Part shown: in pieces, positions 1 to 8,741 of the stretch
How positions within the stretch are numbered: position 1 is the first letter of the stretch
How the letters are laid out: each line of letters opens with the position of its first letter
Source: Novipirellula caenicola
GTDB lineage: Bacteria; Planctomycetota; Planctomycetia; Pirellulales; Pirellulaceae
Reading direction: 5' to 3'
DNA: 64,000 nucleotides
NCBI RefSeq assembly: GCF_039545035.1
Contig: NZ_BAABRO010000002.1
Location: 434,001-498,000, forward strand
Program-made: the position numbers and the translations under genes
Notes under the pieces: generated by a model
Seen by the model: the letters and a program-made list of their open reading frames with translations, nothing else
Told to the model about the DNA's origin: nothing
Databases searched by the model: none

Positions 1-672
1 CACCAGGATGTACCATGCATACAGCGGAATTAGATTCAACCGCATCCCTGGCGGTCGACACTTCAACACGCCCACGATCAATTCCACCGCAGCGGCAATC
101 GAGGCAACCTCAATGAACGAAAGCCCCAACAACCAGATATCGACTCCGACACCGGTTTGATACTCCGTCGTCATCGGCGGGTACATAAACCAACCGCCTT
201 GCGGCGCCACGCCAAAAAATATCGATCCACAAACGAAGATCCCGCCGATTAAAAAGCACCAATAACCATACGCCGATAGCCGCGGGAATGGCAAATCACG
301 CGCACCTAGCATCTGCGGAAGCAACAAGATCGAAATCGCTTCCAAGATCGGTACCGCAAACAAAAACATCATCACGCTGCCATGCATCGTGAAAACTTGG
401 TTGTATTGGTCCGGTGTCAACCAATCATTCTCGGGCAGCGACAACTGAACGCGCATTACCAACGCCAGCACGCCGCCAAATAGAAAGAAAGCGAACGAGG
501 TGACGGTGTACCACAATCCGACTTCGGAATTGTTGACGGCCGACCAATAACGCCATCCCGTGGGTGTCCGCCATGGCGCCAGCAGTCGTTTGGCTTGATC
601 CGACAACCCCGCTTCGGATGCCGGTGCGTCGTCCGTGTCCGAAAAGGCGTCCACGCGATGTTCCTGGCTCAT
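1..672 (-). CDS. ctaD: cytochrome c oxidase subunit I, N-terminal part (runs off window)
   Basis: Catalytic subunit of a haem-copper terminal oxidase in the cytoplasmic membrane, which reduces oxygen with electrons from cytochrome c. Only the first 224 codons are inside the window and the frame is open at base 1. After a hydrophilic N-terminus (MSQEHRVDAFSDTDD) come hydrophobic segments starting near residue 50, the low-spin haem ligand context TMHGSVMMF near residue 94, and a typical Pro/Gly-rich loop (FFGVAPQGGWFMYPP). The ATG overlaps the stop of coxB by four bases (ATGA), so the two are translationally coupled. Family assignment is firm; the copper B site and the proton channels lie outside the window. 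Confidence 0.95.
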   Translation of the reverse strand, partial: MSQEHRVDAFSDTDDAPASEAGLSDQAKRLLAPWRTPTGWRYWSAVNNSEVGLWYTVTSFAFFLFGGVLALVMRVQLSLPENDWLTPDQYNQVFTMHGSVMMFLFAVPILEAISILLLPQMLGARDLPFPRLSAYGYWCFLIGGIFVCGSIFFGVAPQGGWFMYPPMTTEYQTGVGVDIWLLGLSFIEVASIAAAVELIVGVLKCRPPGMRLNLIPLYAWYILV

Positions 673-1526
673 TTCAGTTGCTCCAAGTAAGCAACCATGG
701 ACTTCAGATCGTCGTCGGACAACGAGTCAAATTCTGGCATCTCGACTCCCGGTTTTACCTTATGTGTCTGCGTGATCCAGCGTGCAAGATTCTCGGGACC
801 GTTCTTCAAAATGCCCGCCCCGAGACTGACTCGGCTGCCCACATGCGTCAAATCCGGGCCGACCTTTCCTTGAGCGTCGGTGCCACGAATCGTATGACAG
901 GCACTGCAACCATGTTTCAGAAATTGTCGCTGCCCTTCAATCGCAACCGATTCCTGAGGCGGTTTCGCGTCCTTACGCTGTGCAATCAACCAGTCATTGA
1001 ACTCATCGACCGGCATCACCACCACGTCAAAATTCATTTGCGCATGGGCGGTGCCACAAAACTCGGCACACGCGCCGCGGTAGGTGCCCACCCGAGTCGG
1101 GTGCAACTGCAGTCGCGTTTGGCGGCCTGGAATCATGTCGACTTTGCCACCGAGCGATGGGATCCAAAAGGAATGAATGACATCTTCGCTGTGCAGTTTG
1201 AATTCGACGGGCTGATCCACGGGCAAACGAATCTCGTTGGCCGTGGCAAACGTTTGACCGTCCTCGCCGATGTACTCGATTCGCCACCACCACAGCACGC
1301 CGCTAACATGGATCTGCAAACTGCCGGTTGGGGCCGGACGTTGCAAATCGGGCAACATCGGTAGCGAGTAGCAAAGCAGACCGGTCAAAACCACGGTCGG
1401 AAAGACAGCGCCGCCACCAATCACTAACAACTTGGTGGTTCGCGGATGATGCGGCCCTGGTTGGTAGATTGCATAGACGGCTAAACCGATCACGATCAAC
1501 CAGATCGCAACCGCGCCTCCACTCAT
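669..1526 (-). CDS. coxB: cytochrome c oxidase subunit II with fused cytochrome c domain
   Basis: Accepts electrons at the CuA centre and passes them to subunit I. Two N-terminal membrane helices (residues 5-20 and 33-55 from the first ATG) precede a periplasmic cupredoxin domain with the CuA ligands (CAEFCGTAHAQM) and a C-terminal c-type cytochrome domain with haem motif CSACH, as in caa3-type oxidases. The first ATG is at 1526, but it has no Shine-Dalgarno site, and the frame is open and protein-like for more than 24 further codons upstream (PQSTFNSAG...ASEDIANLFYW), matching the usual subunit II N-terminus. No ATG, GTG or TTG occurs there. A purine-rich GGGGAGAGGG lies just before two ATC codons (1596-1601). 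The true start is therefore probably near 1598. Confidence 0.93.
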   Translation of the reverse strand: MSGGAVAIWLIVIGLAVYAIYQPGPHHPRTTKLLVIGGGAVFPTVVLTGLLCYSLPMLPDLQRPAPTGSLQIHVSGVLWWWRIEYIGEDGQTFATANEIRLPVDQPVEFKLHSEDVIHSFWIPSLGGKVDMIPGRQTRLQLHPTRVGTYRGACAEFCGTAHAQMNFDVVVMPVDEFNDWLIAQRKDAKPPQESVAIEGQRQFLKHGCSACHTIRGTDAQGKVGPDLTHVGSRVSLGAGILKNGPENLARWITQTHKVKPGVEMPEFDSLSDDDLKSMVAYLEQLK

Positions 1527-1601
1527 CCAGTAAAACAGATTCGCAATGTCCTCAGACGCTCGGCCTGCGGAGTTGAAAGTCGATTGCGGCGTTTCGATGA
1601 T

Positions 1602-1611
1602 CCCTCTCCCC
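1602..1611 (-). promoter_or_regulatory. Shine-Dalgarno-like site pointing to a non-AUG start of coxB
   Basis: The minus strand reads GGGGAGAGGG here, directly before two in-frame ATC codons (1599-1601 and 1596-1598). GGAG to the second ATC is seven bases, normal spacing for initiation. It is the only strong ribosome site upstream of coxB. Initiation at ATC is inference; a sequencing error that destroyed an ATG would look the same. Confidence 0.4.
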
Positions 1612-1625
1612 GTGCAGAGTGACGA

Positions 1626-1985
1626 TCAAGCGTCGGTGGCCGAACTGAAATTTGCCGCTTTGGACTTGCTGTCATCGCTGGGCTGCTTTGATTCCCAACG
1701 TGCAAGTTCCTCGAATTGTTTTTGAAGTTGCCCAGTAATGCTCGACAGTGCGCCACCACGATGCATTGATGTATCGCGACAGCGATCTTTCACACGGTTT
1801 TCGATTTCGACTTGCAGAGAGGCCCCCTTTTGCCGAGAGAAGCCGCTCATCAACAACGATTTCAGTAGCGACTTTGTAGAGGCTTCATCAAGCGTCGCCG
1901 ACGGATCGTTGCCCTCGAGCTGATCGCAACAAAGCGTGGCCAATTTGTCGAGTTGTTCGTTAATTTGTGGGTTCATGTCGCTCAT
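1626..1985 (-). CDS. small hypothetical protein, 119 aa
   Basis: I do not recognise the family. The protein is hydrophilic and probably helical, with no signal peptide or membrane segment, and has a short Cys pair (LCCDQLEGND) near residue 20 and a Ser/Lys/Asp-rich C-terminus. It lies on the same strand between the YeeE pair and coxB, about 100 bases upstream of the coxB ATG, and may be cotranscribed with the oxidase genes. The first ATG (1985) is chosen; another in-frame ATG follows at codon 4. The base composition is like its neighbours. Confidence 0.65.
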   Translation of the reverse strand: MSDMNPQINEQLDKLATLCCDQLEGNDPSATLDEASTKSLLKSLLMSGFSRQKGASLQVEIENRVKDRCRDTSMHRGGALSSITGQLQKQFEELARWESKQPSDDSKSKAANFSSATDA

Positions 1986-2098
1986 GATTTAGCTCGCAAT
2001 GATGGAATGAGTTCGAGAGAGTGAGTTTAAGTTTGGTTGTTTAATTTTAAGATTGGGGTTCAACTTCACAGCTGCAACGTGGTGGCACGCGTTGCGAC

Positions 2099-2686
2099 TT
2101 AGCGGACCGTCCACATTTCGATTGCAAACAACACCGCAGACAATACAATCACGCTGGCCGCGACCAACATGCTGCGGTTGATCGGAACCAAATTGTGAAG
2201 CGTTAATTCACCGCGATCGCCAATGGGATCGATTTTGCGTCCGATCCAGCCCGAGCATTCGGCAAACAGATAGGATCCGCAGACCATCCCGACCATCATT
2301 GCGATCGCATCGTAGTTGCCTTGCCCAAGCGCAGCCGCGCCCGTGCCCGGACAGTAGGCGGACAATGCAAACCCGGCACCAAACGACAACCCGCCCAAAA
2401 TATTCGAAGCGTATCGTGTCGGTTTGATGTGCAGTTCCACCTTTCCCAAGCGGTGCAGCACGTGAATGCCGATCATGCCCACGATCACAGCGGACAACAT
2501 CACTTTCAAAACCGTAAAATCTTGAAGCAACAATTGACCGATCAGCACATGGAACTTGGCGACACCGCCTTTTTGCAGCAGGAAGCCGAACACAACGCCA
2601 AAGACGAGTCCAAGCGTCAACACCTGAGCCCCCGCTGCATCCGTTTCGCGTTTTGCTTTGGTCGATTGTGAAACTGTCGTTGCCAT
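2099..2686 (-). CDS. YeeE/YedE-family membrane protein, second subunit
   Basis: Integral membrane protein of the YeeE/YedE (sulfur transport, PmpA/PmpB-like) family, 195 aa. Several hydrophobic segments are visible, including the family signature SAYCPGTGAAALGQG near residue 110, whose Cys is thought in the family to handle thiosulfate or persulfide sulfur. The start at 2686 is chosen because GGAGAAT lies just upstream; a longer frame to 2851 would overlap the upstream gene and reads as non-protein. It follows the first YeeE gene by 47 bases and the persulfide dioxygenase gene, forming a three-gene sulfur operon. The transported sulfur species cannot be read from sequence. Confidence 0.88.
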   Translation of the reverse strand: MATTVSQSTKAKRETDAAGAQVLTLGLVFGVVFGFLLQKGGVAKFHVLIGQLLLQDFTVLKVMLSAVIVGMIGIHVLHRLGKVELHIKPTRYASNILGGLSFGAGFALSAYCPGTGAAALGQGNYDAIAMMVGMVCGSYLFAECSGWIGRKIDPIGDRGELTLHNLVPINRSMLVAASVIVLSAVLFAIEMWTVR

Positions 2687-2733
2687 TACGATTCTCCGTT
2701 GATAGTTCCGCTGAATTCGATGTCGATCATCCC

Positions 2734-3291
2734 TTAGATCGCATAAACCAACATTGCGACGATGATCCCACCGACAAAAAAGCAGATGGCGGAAACCCAC
2801 GACCCCACAGCCAATTGCAGTGTGCCGCTGATCCCATGCCCGCTGGTGCATCCGCCTGCCATACGTGCTCCGAACGCCATCATCATGCCGCCGGCTAGCG
2901 CCACGACGACTCGCAATAGACCGCTGTCAGCGCCAAATCGATCTTGCCACATCTCAGGCAGCAATCGCCCAGTCCATTCGCCGCCCGTCCAAGCGGCAAT
3001 GAAGGCGCCGATCACCACACCGCAGACCAACATCAATTCCCACCCAATCTTGGGTGTTTTTTTCTTGAAAAAGGCAAGCGAATGTGTGTGCGCCGGCGCG
3101 ACCTTTTCCCCAATCAAACCTGCCACTCGCGCATACGCGGTCGAGGCTCCGAGAGGCTTGTTCGAAAAATAAAACGTGAACATCGATAACACACCGATCA
3201 GCGTGCCGACCAAGTAGGGCGACCATGCGGGCCCCGAATATTGCAACGCGTCAACGCCCTCAGCGGCAAGCAAGCTCAAGTGGGCAATCAT
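2734..3291 (-). CDS. YeeE/YedE-family membrane protein, first subunit
   Basis: Partner of the following YeeE-type protein, 185 aa, with about five membrane segments. The conserved motif ARMAGGCTSGHGISG near residue 145 carries the family's key Cys. In this family paired half-size proteins are thought to import thiosulfate or a related sulfur compound. Its ATG overlaps the stop of the upstream persulfide dioxygenase by four bases (ATGA), so it is translationally coupled to sulfur oxidation. A cytosolic loop rich in Lys (FFKKKTPKIG) lies between helices. Confidence 0.9.
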   Translation of the reverse strand: MIAHLSLLAAEGVDALQYSGPAWSPYLVGTLIGVLSMFTFYFSNKPLGASTAYARVAGLIGEKVAPAHTHSLAFFKKKTPKIGWELMLVCGVVIGAFIAAWTGGEWTGRLLPEMWQDRFGADSGLLRVVVALAGGMMMAFGARMAGGCTSGHGISGTLQLAVGSWVSAICFFVGGIIVAMLVYAI

Positions 3292-4700
3292 GATTTTGAT
3301 CCTTTCTCGTGTTCGACTTCATAACCGGCCGCGGTCCATGCCCCATAGCTTCCGGGGATGTTGGCGACTTGCTTGAACCCTCGCGACTGCATCAAACTCG
3401 ATGCGATACTGGCGCGATAACCGCTTGCACAGTACGTTGCGTAGCTTTTCGATTTGTCGAGTCCGGTGATACGATCGCGCATGTCACCGATAAAATGATG
3501 TTCCGCACCAGGCAGATGGCCTGATTCCCATTCACTGGGCGAGCGGACGTCGATCAAACTGAAATGCGAGGCGGTGCTTTGGTCCTGATGCACTTCTTCT
3601 ACGCTAACCTGCTCGAGTTTCTGAAGTGGTAACCCGGAAACCTCCCAGGCCTTCATTCCACCCGCCAGATAGCCCGCAAATCGTGAATGTCCTGTGCGAA
3701 CGATCAATCGCTGAACCGCCTCGACGTCAGAGTCATCATCCACCACCAGCAGCAAACGCTGATCGAGGTCAAACATCTGGCCAACCCAGGCCGACATTTC
3801 CGGTCGGGCTCCGATGTTGATCGCTCCGGGGACATGGCCACCGCCGAACGCCAACATCGATCGAGTATCGAGAATCGTGACCCCCGACTCACGCGACACC
3901 TTGCGAAACTCGCTTGGCGGCAAAGCAGGGACGCTTGGCAGTCGGTCCATAATTTCAGGTCCCGCTGCGTTGACCTTCTTTAGCATCGGATAATGCCAAG
4001 GTGCCGGCGGCGCGTCGTCAACAACAAAGCGGCGAAATGCTTCGAAGTCAGGGAACCGCAAAAACTGATTGGTCCTGCGTTCGTAACCGATCGTGCTGCT
4101 CATTCGATCGCCAATGTCCGCTCCACATGCCGACCCCGCACCATGCCCAGGATAAACCGTGACATAGTCTTCAAGCTTCAGGTAGTAATCGTAGAGCGAT
4201 TTGTACAGATCCTTGGCCAACCCTTCGGTTTCCGCTTCGCCCAACAAGTCCGGGCGACCCGCGGAACCAACAAACAGCGAGTCACCGGTAAAAACAGCCC
4301 ACGGCATCGCCGAGTGCTTCGATTCACAGAGCTCGAATGACATGTGTTCCGGCGTGTGGCCGGGAGTATGCCGAGCGGTCAACCGGAATGCGCCGAAATC
4401 AAACTCTTGGCCATCACGGATGGGCTCGGCACTGAATTGATAATCCGCCCTGACATCACTGACATAGATCTTCGCCGTCCCCACGCGATCCGCTAACGAG
4501 CGACTGCCCGAGACAAAGTCCGCGTGAATGTGCGTTTCAAAGATGTGCGTGATCGAAACACCATGCTTCCGAGCAAGCGTCTCATAGACCTCGACATCGG
4601 TTCGTGGATCAATAACCGCTGCATGTCCGTTGCTCGTGTCTGCAACAAGGTAGGACAACTGCGCGATACCGTCAGTCAGAAGTGGTTCAAGAACAAACAT
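3288..4700 (-). CDS. persulfide dioxygenase-like MBL hydrolase fused to two rhodanese domains
   Basis: 470 aa. Residues 1-240 form a metallo-beta-lactamase fold of the ETHE1/Blh persulfide dioxygenase type, with metal ligands in THIHADF, the TPGHTPEHM histidine, GDSLFVGSAGRPD and YPGHGAG. Two rhodanese domains follow (about 265-355 and 370-465). The second has an active-site loop CASGYR and can carry a persulfide. The first lacks the Cys at the same place (VVDDDSD) and is probably structural. The likely role is oxidation of glutathione-type persulfides to sulfite during sulfide detoxification. The ATG at 4700 has AAAGGA seven bases upstream; a GTG precedes it at 4703. It is the first gene of the operon with two YeeE proteins, and a sigma-54-like site lies at 4743. 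Confidence 0.92.
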   Translation of the reverse strand: MFVLEPLLTDGIAQLSYLVADTSNGHAAVIDPRTDVEVYETLARKHGVSITHIFETHIHADFVSGSRSLADRVGTAKIYVSDVRADYQFSAEPIRDGQEFDFGAFRLTARHTPGHTPEHMSFELCESKHSAMPWAVFTGDSLFVGSAGRPDLLGEAETEGLAKDLYKSLYDYYLKLEDYVTVYPGHGAGSACGADIGDRMSSTIGYERRTNQFLRFPDFEAFRRFVVDDAPPAPWHYPMLKKVNAAGPEIMDRLPSVPALPPSEFRKVSRESGVTILDTRSMLAFGGGHVPGAINIGARPEMSAWVGQMFDLDQRLLLVVDDDSDVEAVQRLIVRTGHSRFAGYLAGGMKAWEVSGLPLQKLEQVSVEEVHQDQSTASHFSLIDVRSPSEWESGHLPGAEHHFIGDMRDRITGLDKSKSYATYCASGYRASIASSLMQSRGFKQVANIPGSYGAWTAAGYEVEHEKGSKS

Positions 4701-4742
4701 CACGACATCCTTTCAAAGAAATGAACCGAAGCAGCCGAATCC

Positions 4743-4758
4743 GGCAAAATGCTTGCCA
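4743..4758 (-). promoter_or_regulatory. sigma-54-like promoter of the sulfur operon
   Basis: The minus strand reads TGGCAAGCATTTTGCC. Ten of the 12 specified consensus positions match, and the GG and GC elements are ten bases apart. The predicted start of transcription is about 30 bases before the persulfide dioxygenase ATG, leaving room for its AAAGGA site. By-eye match only. Confidence 0.45.
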
Positions 4759-5101
4759 CAGGAACACCAAACGCTTCAGCAACGGACCCCAATAGGTCAC
4801 CGCAAGCGAAAGCCGCCATCGGTACCGTGAACCCACTTGGATCGATTCTGCCTAGACCGAGCCTGCCCAGATCGATTTTCGCCCAAATGCACTCGAGCTA
4901 GATCGAGCCAGCTGGCTAAAACCGATCGATTTGAACCGACTGTTACGACGGGGGCAAATCGATCGGAGCGAGCCTTGCCGCCGGGCCGCAAGCGCCGGGG
5001 CGATAAACAAACTGCGTCGGCACGGGTAACTTCGATGCCGCGAGCGACACAGCGCAACGATACAGGCACAGCGACAACGGCACCGTTACCATGACGTTGC
5101 T
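4759..5101 (+). other. intergenic stretch without a gene
   Basis: Open frames here are shadows or composition artefacts. The stretch holds a 12-bp palindrome AGCCAGCTGGCT at 4906-4917 and an imperfect inverted repeat of GATCGATTT between about 4870 and 4961. No gene was recognised. Confidence 0.5.
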
Positions 5102-5269
5102 CTAGACCGTTGGTCCACGGCGTCCCATGATCAAACTGATAATGAACAGCACAAGGAACACGACGAACAGCACCTTGGCGATCATCGCAGCCGAACCGGC
5201 GATTCCACCAAAACCAAGTACCGCCGCAATCAACGCGATCACCAAAAAAGTCAATGCCCAACCTAACAT
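5102..5269 (-). CDS. DUF1328 (UPF0391) small membrane protein, 55 aa
   Basis: Two closely spaced hydrophobic helices ([20 protein letters not shown], then a Gly/Ala turn and a second helix ending MGRRGPTV) are the hallmark of the DUF1328 family, small inner-membrane proteins common near stress genes and of unknown function. It is too short for many gene callers. The start is fixed by GGAGACTCCG directly before the ATG. A sigma-54-like site lies about 100 bases upstream. It is divergent from the MscS channel gene that starts at 5571. Confidence 0.88.
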   Translation of the reverse strand: MLGWALTFLVIALIAAVLGFGGIAGSAAMIAKVLFVVFLVLFIISLIMGRRGPTV

Positions 5270-5362
5270 CGGAGTCTCCAATCAAACAGAAAGTGAGTGT
5301 GTGTATACGTTCCATCCGTTGGCGACATTCACCAGCGGGTTGCGTTACGAAGAAGCAGATAT

Positions 5363-5378
5363 TGCGATTCTCGTGCCA
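5363..5378 (-). promoter_or_regulatory. sigma-54-like promoter of the DUF1328 gene
   Basis: The minus strand reads TGGCACGAGAATCGCA. The -24 half TGGCACG is perfect and the -12 half has TCGC instead of TTGC, with the invariant GC at the correct ten-base distance. It lies about 95 bases before the DUF1328 ATG. Confidence 0.55.
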
Positions 5379-5570
5379 CAGACTTACGAATCGTGAAAAT
5401 GGATCAAAACCGCTCGAAAGATTGGAAACTTGATTCGGCAACACGCAGCTTGGTCGCTTGCAAGCCAGCACAAAGGCAATTTTTGACATCAAAGGCGGGT
5501 GCGGTCCAAGACATAAGGGTTGCCTTCGCGTTACTATCGAACAGGAACCACCAATTCGCGAGGCAAACCG

Positions 5571-6689
5571 ATGACGACTCTCTTTTCAACCCTTCTCGTT
5601 GCTCTCGCGGTCGCCCAACTCGACACAGAGACAGACGGCGAGTCCCCTGATTCGACCGAAGCATTCACAAATGAGAAAGACGTCCCCGGTGAAGTCGACG
5701 TCAACATCGACACGGTCTGGGGGACCGTCGACAATATGATCGACAGCTTCCTTGACCGGTTGCCCTTTCTTTTGACAGGCATCGTCGTCTTTGCCATCTT
5801 CTACTTTGTTGCGAAGGCAGTTCGGCGGTTTGTCCGACGCACCACTCAAGGCAAGAGTTCGGCGAATTTAGGACGCGTGATGGGGCGAATCGCTCAGTGG
5901 GCATTGAACTTCGTCGGATTGATCCTTGCCGTCACGATCATGGCTCCCTCGATCACGCCAGGAAAACTGCTCACGTCGCTTGGTATCGGCGGCATTGCGA
6001 TCGGCTTCGCATTCAAAGATATCCTGCAGAACTTTATGGCAGGTTTGCTGATCCTGCTGAACGAACCCTTTAAAATTGGGGACCAAATTGTCTCGGGCGA
6101 CCACGAAGGAACAGTCGAATCGATCGAAACCCGAGCGACATTGATCAAGACGTACGATGGCAAACGGGTCGTGATTCCTAATAGCCAGATCTTCACCAAC
6201 CCGGTCGTCGTCAACACCGCCTATGACGCCGTCCGTACGCAATACGACGTCGGCGTTGGCTACGGAGACGACCTGCGGCAAGCCGCGAAGATCATTTTAA
6301 ATACTCTCGAATCGACCGAGGGTGTGGTTCGCGAGCCAGCGCCCGATGTCGTCGCGACAGAGCTTGGCGGCAGCAGTGTGGTGTTACGAGCTCGGTGGTG
6401 GACCGAGCCCCAGCGTGCTAACGTCGTTCGCGTTGGCAATGCAGTCATCTCGGATATCAAAGAAGCCCTTGACGATGCAGGCGTTGATATGCCGTATCCA
6501 ACCAACGTCACGCTGTTACATGACCAAACCGAAGATCGCGATGGCGATCGCACACGTCAACGCGAGGGCTGGCCCGCGGGCAAAAATCCTCCAAAGCCCC
6601 GTCCCATCGGCAGCCAACGCGGTGACACCCACAAGAACGATGCGGCGATGAATTCCGATAACACAAACGCCGATAATACGAACGCGTAA
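5571..6689 (+). CDS. MscS-family mechanosensitive ion channel
   Basis: 372 aa. A hydrophobic N-terminus (LFSTLLVALAVAQ) may be a signal peptide. It is followed by an acidic linker, two membrane helices (about 66-86 and 105-130) and the pore-lining helix with the strongly conserved GIGGIAIGFAFKDILQNF. The cytoplasmic beta domain (GDQIVSGDHEGTVESI, VVIPNSQIF) and an alpha/beta domain follow. The protein opens under membrane tension to release solutes on hypo-osmotic shock. The C-terminus carries a short Asn/Asp/Thr repeat (NTNADNTNA). The start at 5571 is preferred over a leading GTG-type start at 5520 because the family-like hydrophobic segment begins here; the GAGG site is weak. The next gene follows after 15 bases. 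Confidence 0.93.
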   Translation: MTTLFSTLLVALAVAQLDTETDGESPDSTEAFTNEKDVPGEVDVNIDTVWGTVDNMIDSFLDRLPFLLTGIVVFAIFYFVAKAVRRFVRRTTQGKSSANLGRVMGRIAQWALNFVGLILAVTIMAPSITPGKLLTSLGIGGIAIGFAFKDILQNFMAGLLILLNEPFKIGDQIVSGDHEGTVESIETRATLIKTYDGKRVVIPNSQIFTNPVVVNTAYDAVRTQYDVGVGYGDDLRQAAKIILNTLESTEGVVREPAPDVVATELGGSSVVLRARWWTEPQRANVVRVGNAVISDIKEALDDAGVDMPYPTNVTLLHDQTEDRDGDRTRQREGWPAGKNPPKPRPIGSQRGDTHKNDAAMNSDNTNADNTNA

Positions 6690-6704
6690 GAAAAGGATTA
6701 TTCG

Positions 6705-7388
6705 ATGCCCGATGCTTCCTCGTGGTTAACCCATCAATGGGTCGTCGCCGGACTGGTTTCGTCCACCGCGAGATTCATTCCGATTCCGTTTGTCGATGAC
6801 TTGGTTCGAGATCAATGCCGACGCTTTGTCGTTTCGCGGACGTTGGCGGCTCATGATCGCAGCGACCTGCTCGGCGAACTGAAACCGTACTACTCCAATA
6901 ACGGCGGTTGCTTGCCCGGATGCTTGGGACTACTTGCCAAGGCACCGCTGAAGCTATTGCTTTTCCCGCTACGAAAAATCGTCGCGATGGTGACCTCGAT
7001 TCGCGGCGTCCCGCTTGAAATCATGCGAACCGTACTGCTTGGCCGGACGCTCGATCGGTACCTGAAACGAGACGACATGACACTCAATTCCGAACTAGCC
7101 GCGCGGATGCGATTGGCGTTTGAAGAAACGTTTGCTCACATGGATTTCCGCGTGCTACATGCGGCGATGATCGACGCGCTCGCAAGCGTCAGTGGATGGA
7201 AATCGGCTGCCATCGCGGTTGCCACGCGTGTGGCGGGAAAAGAAGAGGTGGAAGAAACCGAGATGCAATCCAACCCTAAAGTCGACGACGGAGCGGAACG
7301 ACTCGAAGAAGTCCTTGATCGCCCCGAAACACTCGAACTGTTTAGCGAATTTGATCGCCGTTTTGATGCGGCGATGAAGGATTTTTAA
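6705..7388 (+). CDS. hypothetical protein, 227 aa, cotranscribed with MscS
   Basis: Function not recognised. The N-terminal half has short hydrophobic stretches and a conserved-looking motif ARFIPIPFVDDLVRDQCRR near residue 24, which resembles the membrane-binding helices of EcsC-like proteins, but I do not claim membership. A Gly/Cys patch (NNGGCLPGCLG) lies near residue 67. The C-terminal third is acidic (residues 180-220). The start is supported by AAGGA upstream. The 15-base gap to the MscS gene suggests an operon and a membrane-related role. Confidence 0.75.
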   Translation: MPDASSWLTHQWVVAGLVSSTARFIPIPFVDDLVRDQCRRFVVSRTLAAHDRSDLLGELKPYYSNNGGCLPGCLGLLAKAPLKLLLFPLRKIVAMVTSIRGVPLEIMRTVLLGRTLDRYLKRDDMTLNSELAARMRLAFEETFAHMDFRVLHAAMIDALASVSGWKSAAIAVATRVAGKEEVEETEMQSNPKVDDGAERLEEVLDRPETLELFSEFDRRFDAAMKDF

Positions 7389-7430
7389 CGCTCGCGGCGA
7401 ATCAAAAAACACCCGAATTGAGTGAATATT

Positions 7431-8576
7431 TTATTCGGACGTTGCGATCTTGGGCTCGTCGTCTTCACGTGGATCGTCTTCGCGTGGATCATCTCCTTGA
7501 TCGCCTTCGCGTTGGTCATCCGCAGGAATCGGCCCGATGCCTTGTTTTTCACGCCGCATTTCCCAACGTTGGCGTGCGAGTTCTTGCATGTCGACCGTTG
7601 CATCATGCTCATCAACGATCTCGAGTCCCAGTAGCGTCTCGATGATGTCTTCGAGTGTCACCAAGCCTTCGACACCACCAAATTTATCCATGACCATCGC
7701 AATGTGAGCACGTGAATCGAGCAATTGATCAAACGCCACCGTGATGCTCTCGTCTTCGCCGATTCGCAAAATCGATCGCGAGAAATCAGACACCGGTTTG
7801 TCGCTGTCTCCCGAAACCACGGATGCCAACAAATCGCTACGAAGCACAAAACCGGTGACAACGTCGCGTCGTTCGCGATAGATTGGGATTCGAGACACCG
7901 GCAATGTTTTTAGCTCTTCGACCATCTCTGACAATCGCCGCGATTCTTCGAATGCAATCACCACGGTGCTCGGTGTCATCACATCCTCGACCGTGATCGA
8001 CTCGAGCTTCAACAGGTTCCGCAAAATACGAGATTCGTGTTGTTTTAACAAACCTTCCCGCGTCCCCAACTCGGCCACCGCGGCGATCTCAGCCCGCGTG
8101 ACCAACTGCTGCTGCTTGTTGCCGGAGAGCCACCGCGTCAGAAATTCGGACATCCACACCAATGGCAACATCAACACGATCAATCCTTGGACCAACAACG
8201 CCACGCTGCCGGCAAGTCGTCGCCAATGCAGCGCCCCCACGGTCTTTGGGATGATCTCGCTAAGCACCAGGATCATTAGCGTCAACAACGCACTGATCAC
8301 GCCCAGATATTGATCGCCGTAAATCTTCGCAGCCTGAGCCCCGACTCCCGCTGCACCTACGGTGTGGGCGATCGTGTTCAAACTAAGGATTGCCGCCAAT
8401 GGACGATCAATATTCTCTTTGAGCTGGATGATCCGCTTCGACGATTTCGTTTTGTCGCGGCGACGCTCGGCGATGAAGCTTGGGGTGATCGAAAGCAAAA
8501 CGGCTTCGGCAATCGAGCACAGAAACGAGAAACCAATCGCGATGCACAAGTACGTGATGAGTAGAAAATAGTCCAT
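7431..8576 (-). CDS. CNNM/CBS-domain membrane protein (CorB/CorC-like)
   Basis: 381 aa. An N-terminal CNNM transmembrane domain (about 1-185, with the motif SIAEAVLLSITPSF and LSEIIPKTVGALHW) is followed by a CBS pair (about 200-325, EDVMTPSTVVIAF and GLVTLEDIIETLLGLEIVDEHD). Members of this family take part in Mg2+ or Co2+ efflux or homeostasis and bind adenine nucleotides at the CBS pair. The usual C-terminal CorC_HlyC domain is missing. In its place is a hydrophilic tail with an Asp-Pro-Arg-Glu repeat (DDPREDDPREDD), encoded by roughly 15-bp DNA repeats near 7456-7515. It is convergent with the gene ending at 7388. Confidence 0.9.
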   Translation of the reverse strand: MDYFLLITYLCIAIGFSFLCSIAEAVLLSITPSFIAERRRDKTKSSKRIIQLKENIDRPLAAILSLNTIAHTVGAAGVGAQAAKIYGDQYLGVISALLTLMILVLSEIIPKTVGALHWRRLAGSVALLVQGLIVLMLPLVWMSEFLTRWLSGNKQQQLVTRAEIAAVAELGTREGLLKQHESRILRNLLKLESITVEDVMTPSTVVIAFEESRRLSEMVEELKTLPVSRIPIYRERRDVVTGFVLRSDLLASVVSGDSDKPVSDFSRSILRIGEDESITVAFDQLLDSRAHIAMVMDKFGGVEGLVTLEDIIETLLGLEIVDEHDATVDMQELARQRWEMRREKQGIGPIPADDQREGDQGDDPREDDPREDDEPKIATSE

Positions 8577-8741
8577 GGGGGTGCATCAGTCTTGTTGTTG
8601 GCAAACGATTGGAATCAAGGTGTCAGTCCGCCCTGGTGAAGGGCTACACCCACAATATATCAGGTTGACAATCGCAGCGGTCCCCTACGGCGAAAACCGG
8701 AGACGTCACGACGTTCTCGAGGACCGTACGGAAAGAAGAAC

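Noticed and set aside
4797-5492. Long minus-strand frame of about 230 codons overlapping the DUF1328 gene
   Set aside because: It reads as low-quality, Arg/Cys-rich sequence in another frame, and the real gene inside (5102-5269) has its own ribosome site and a clear family.
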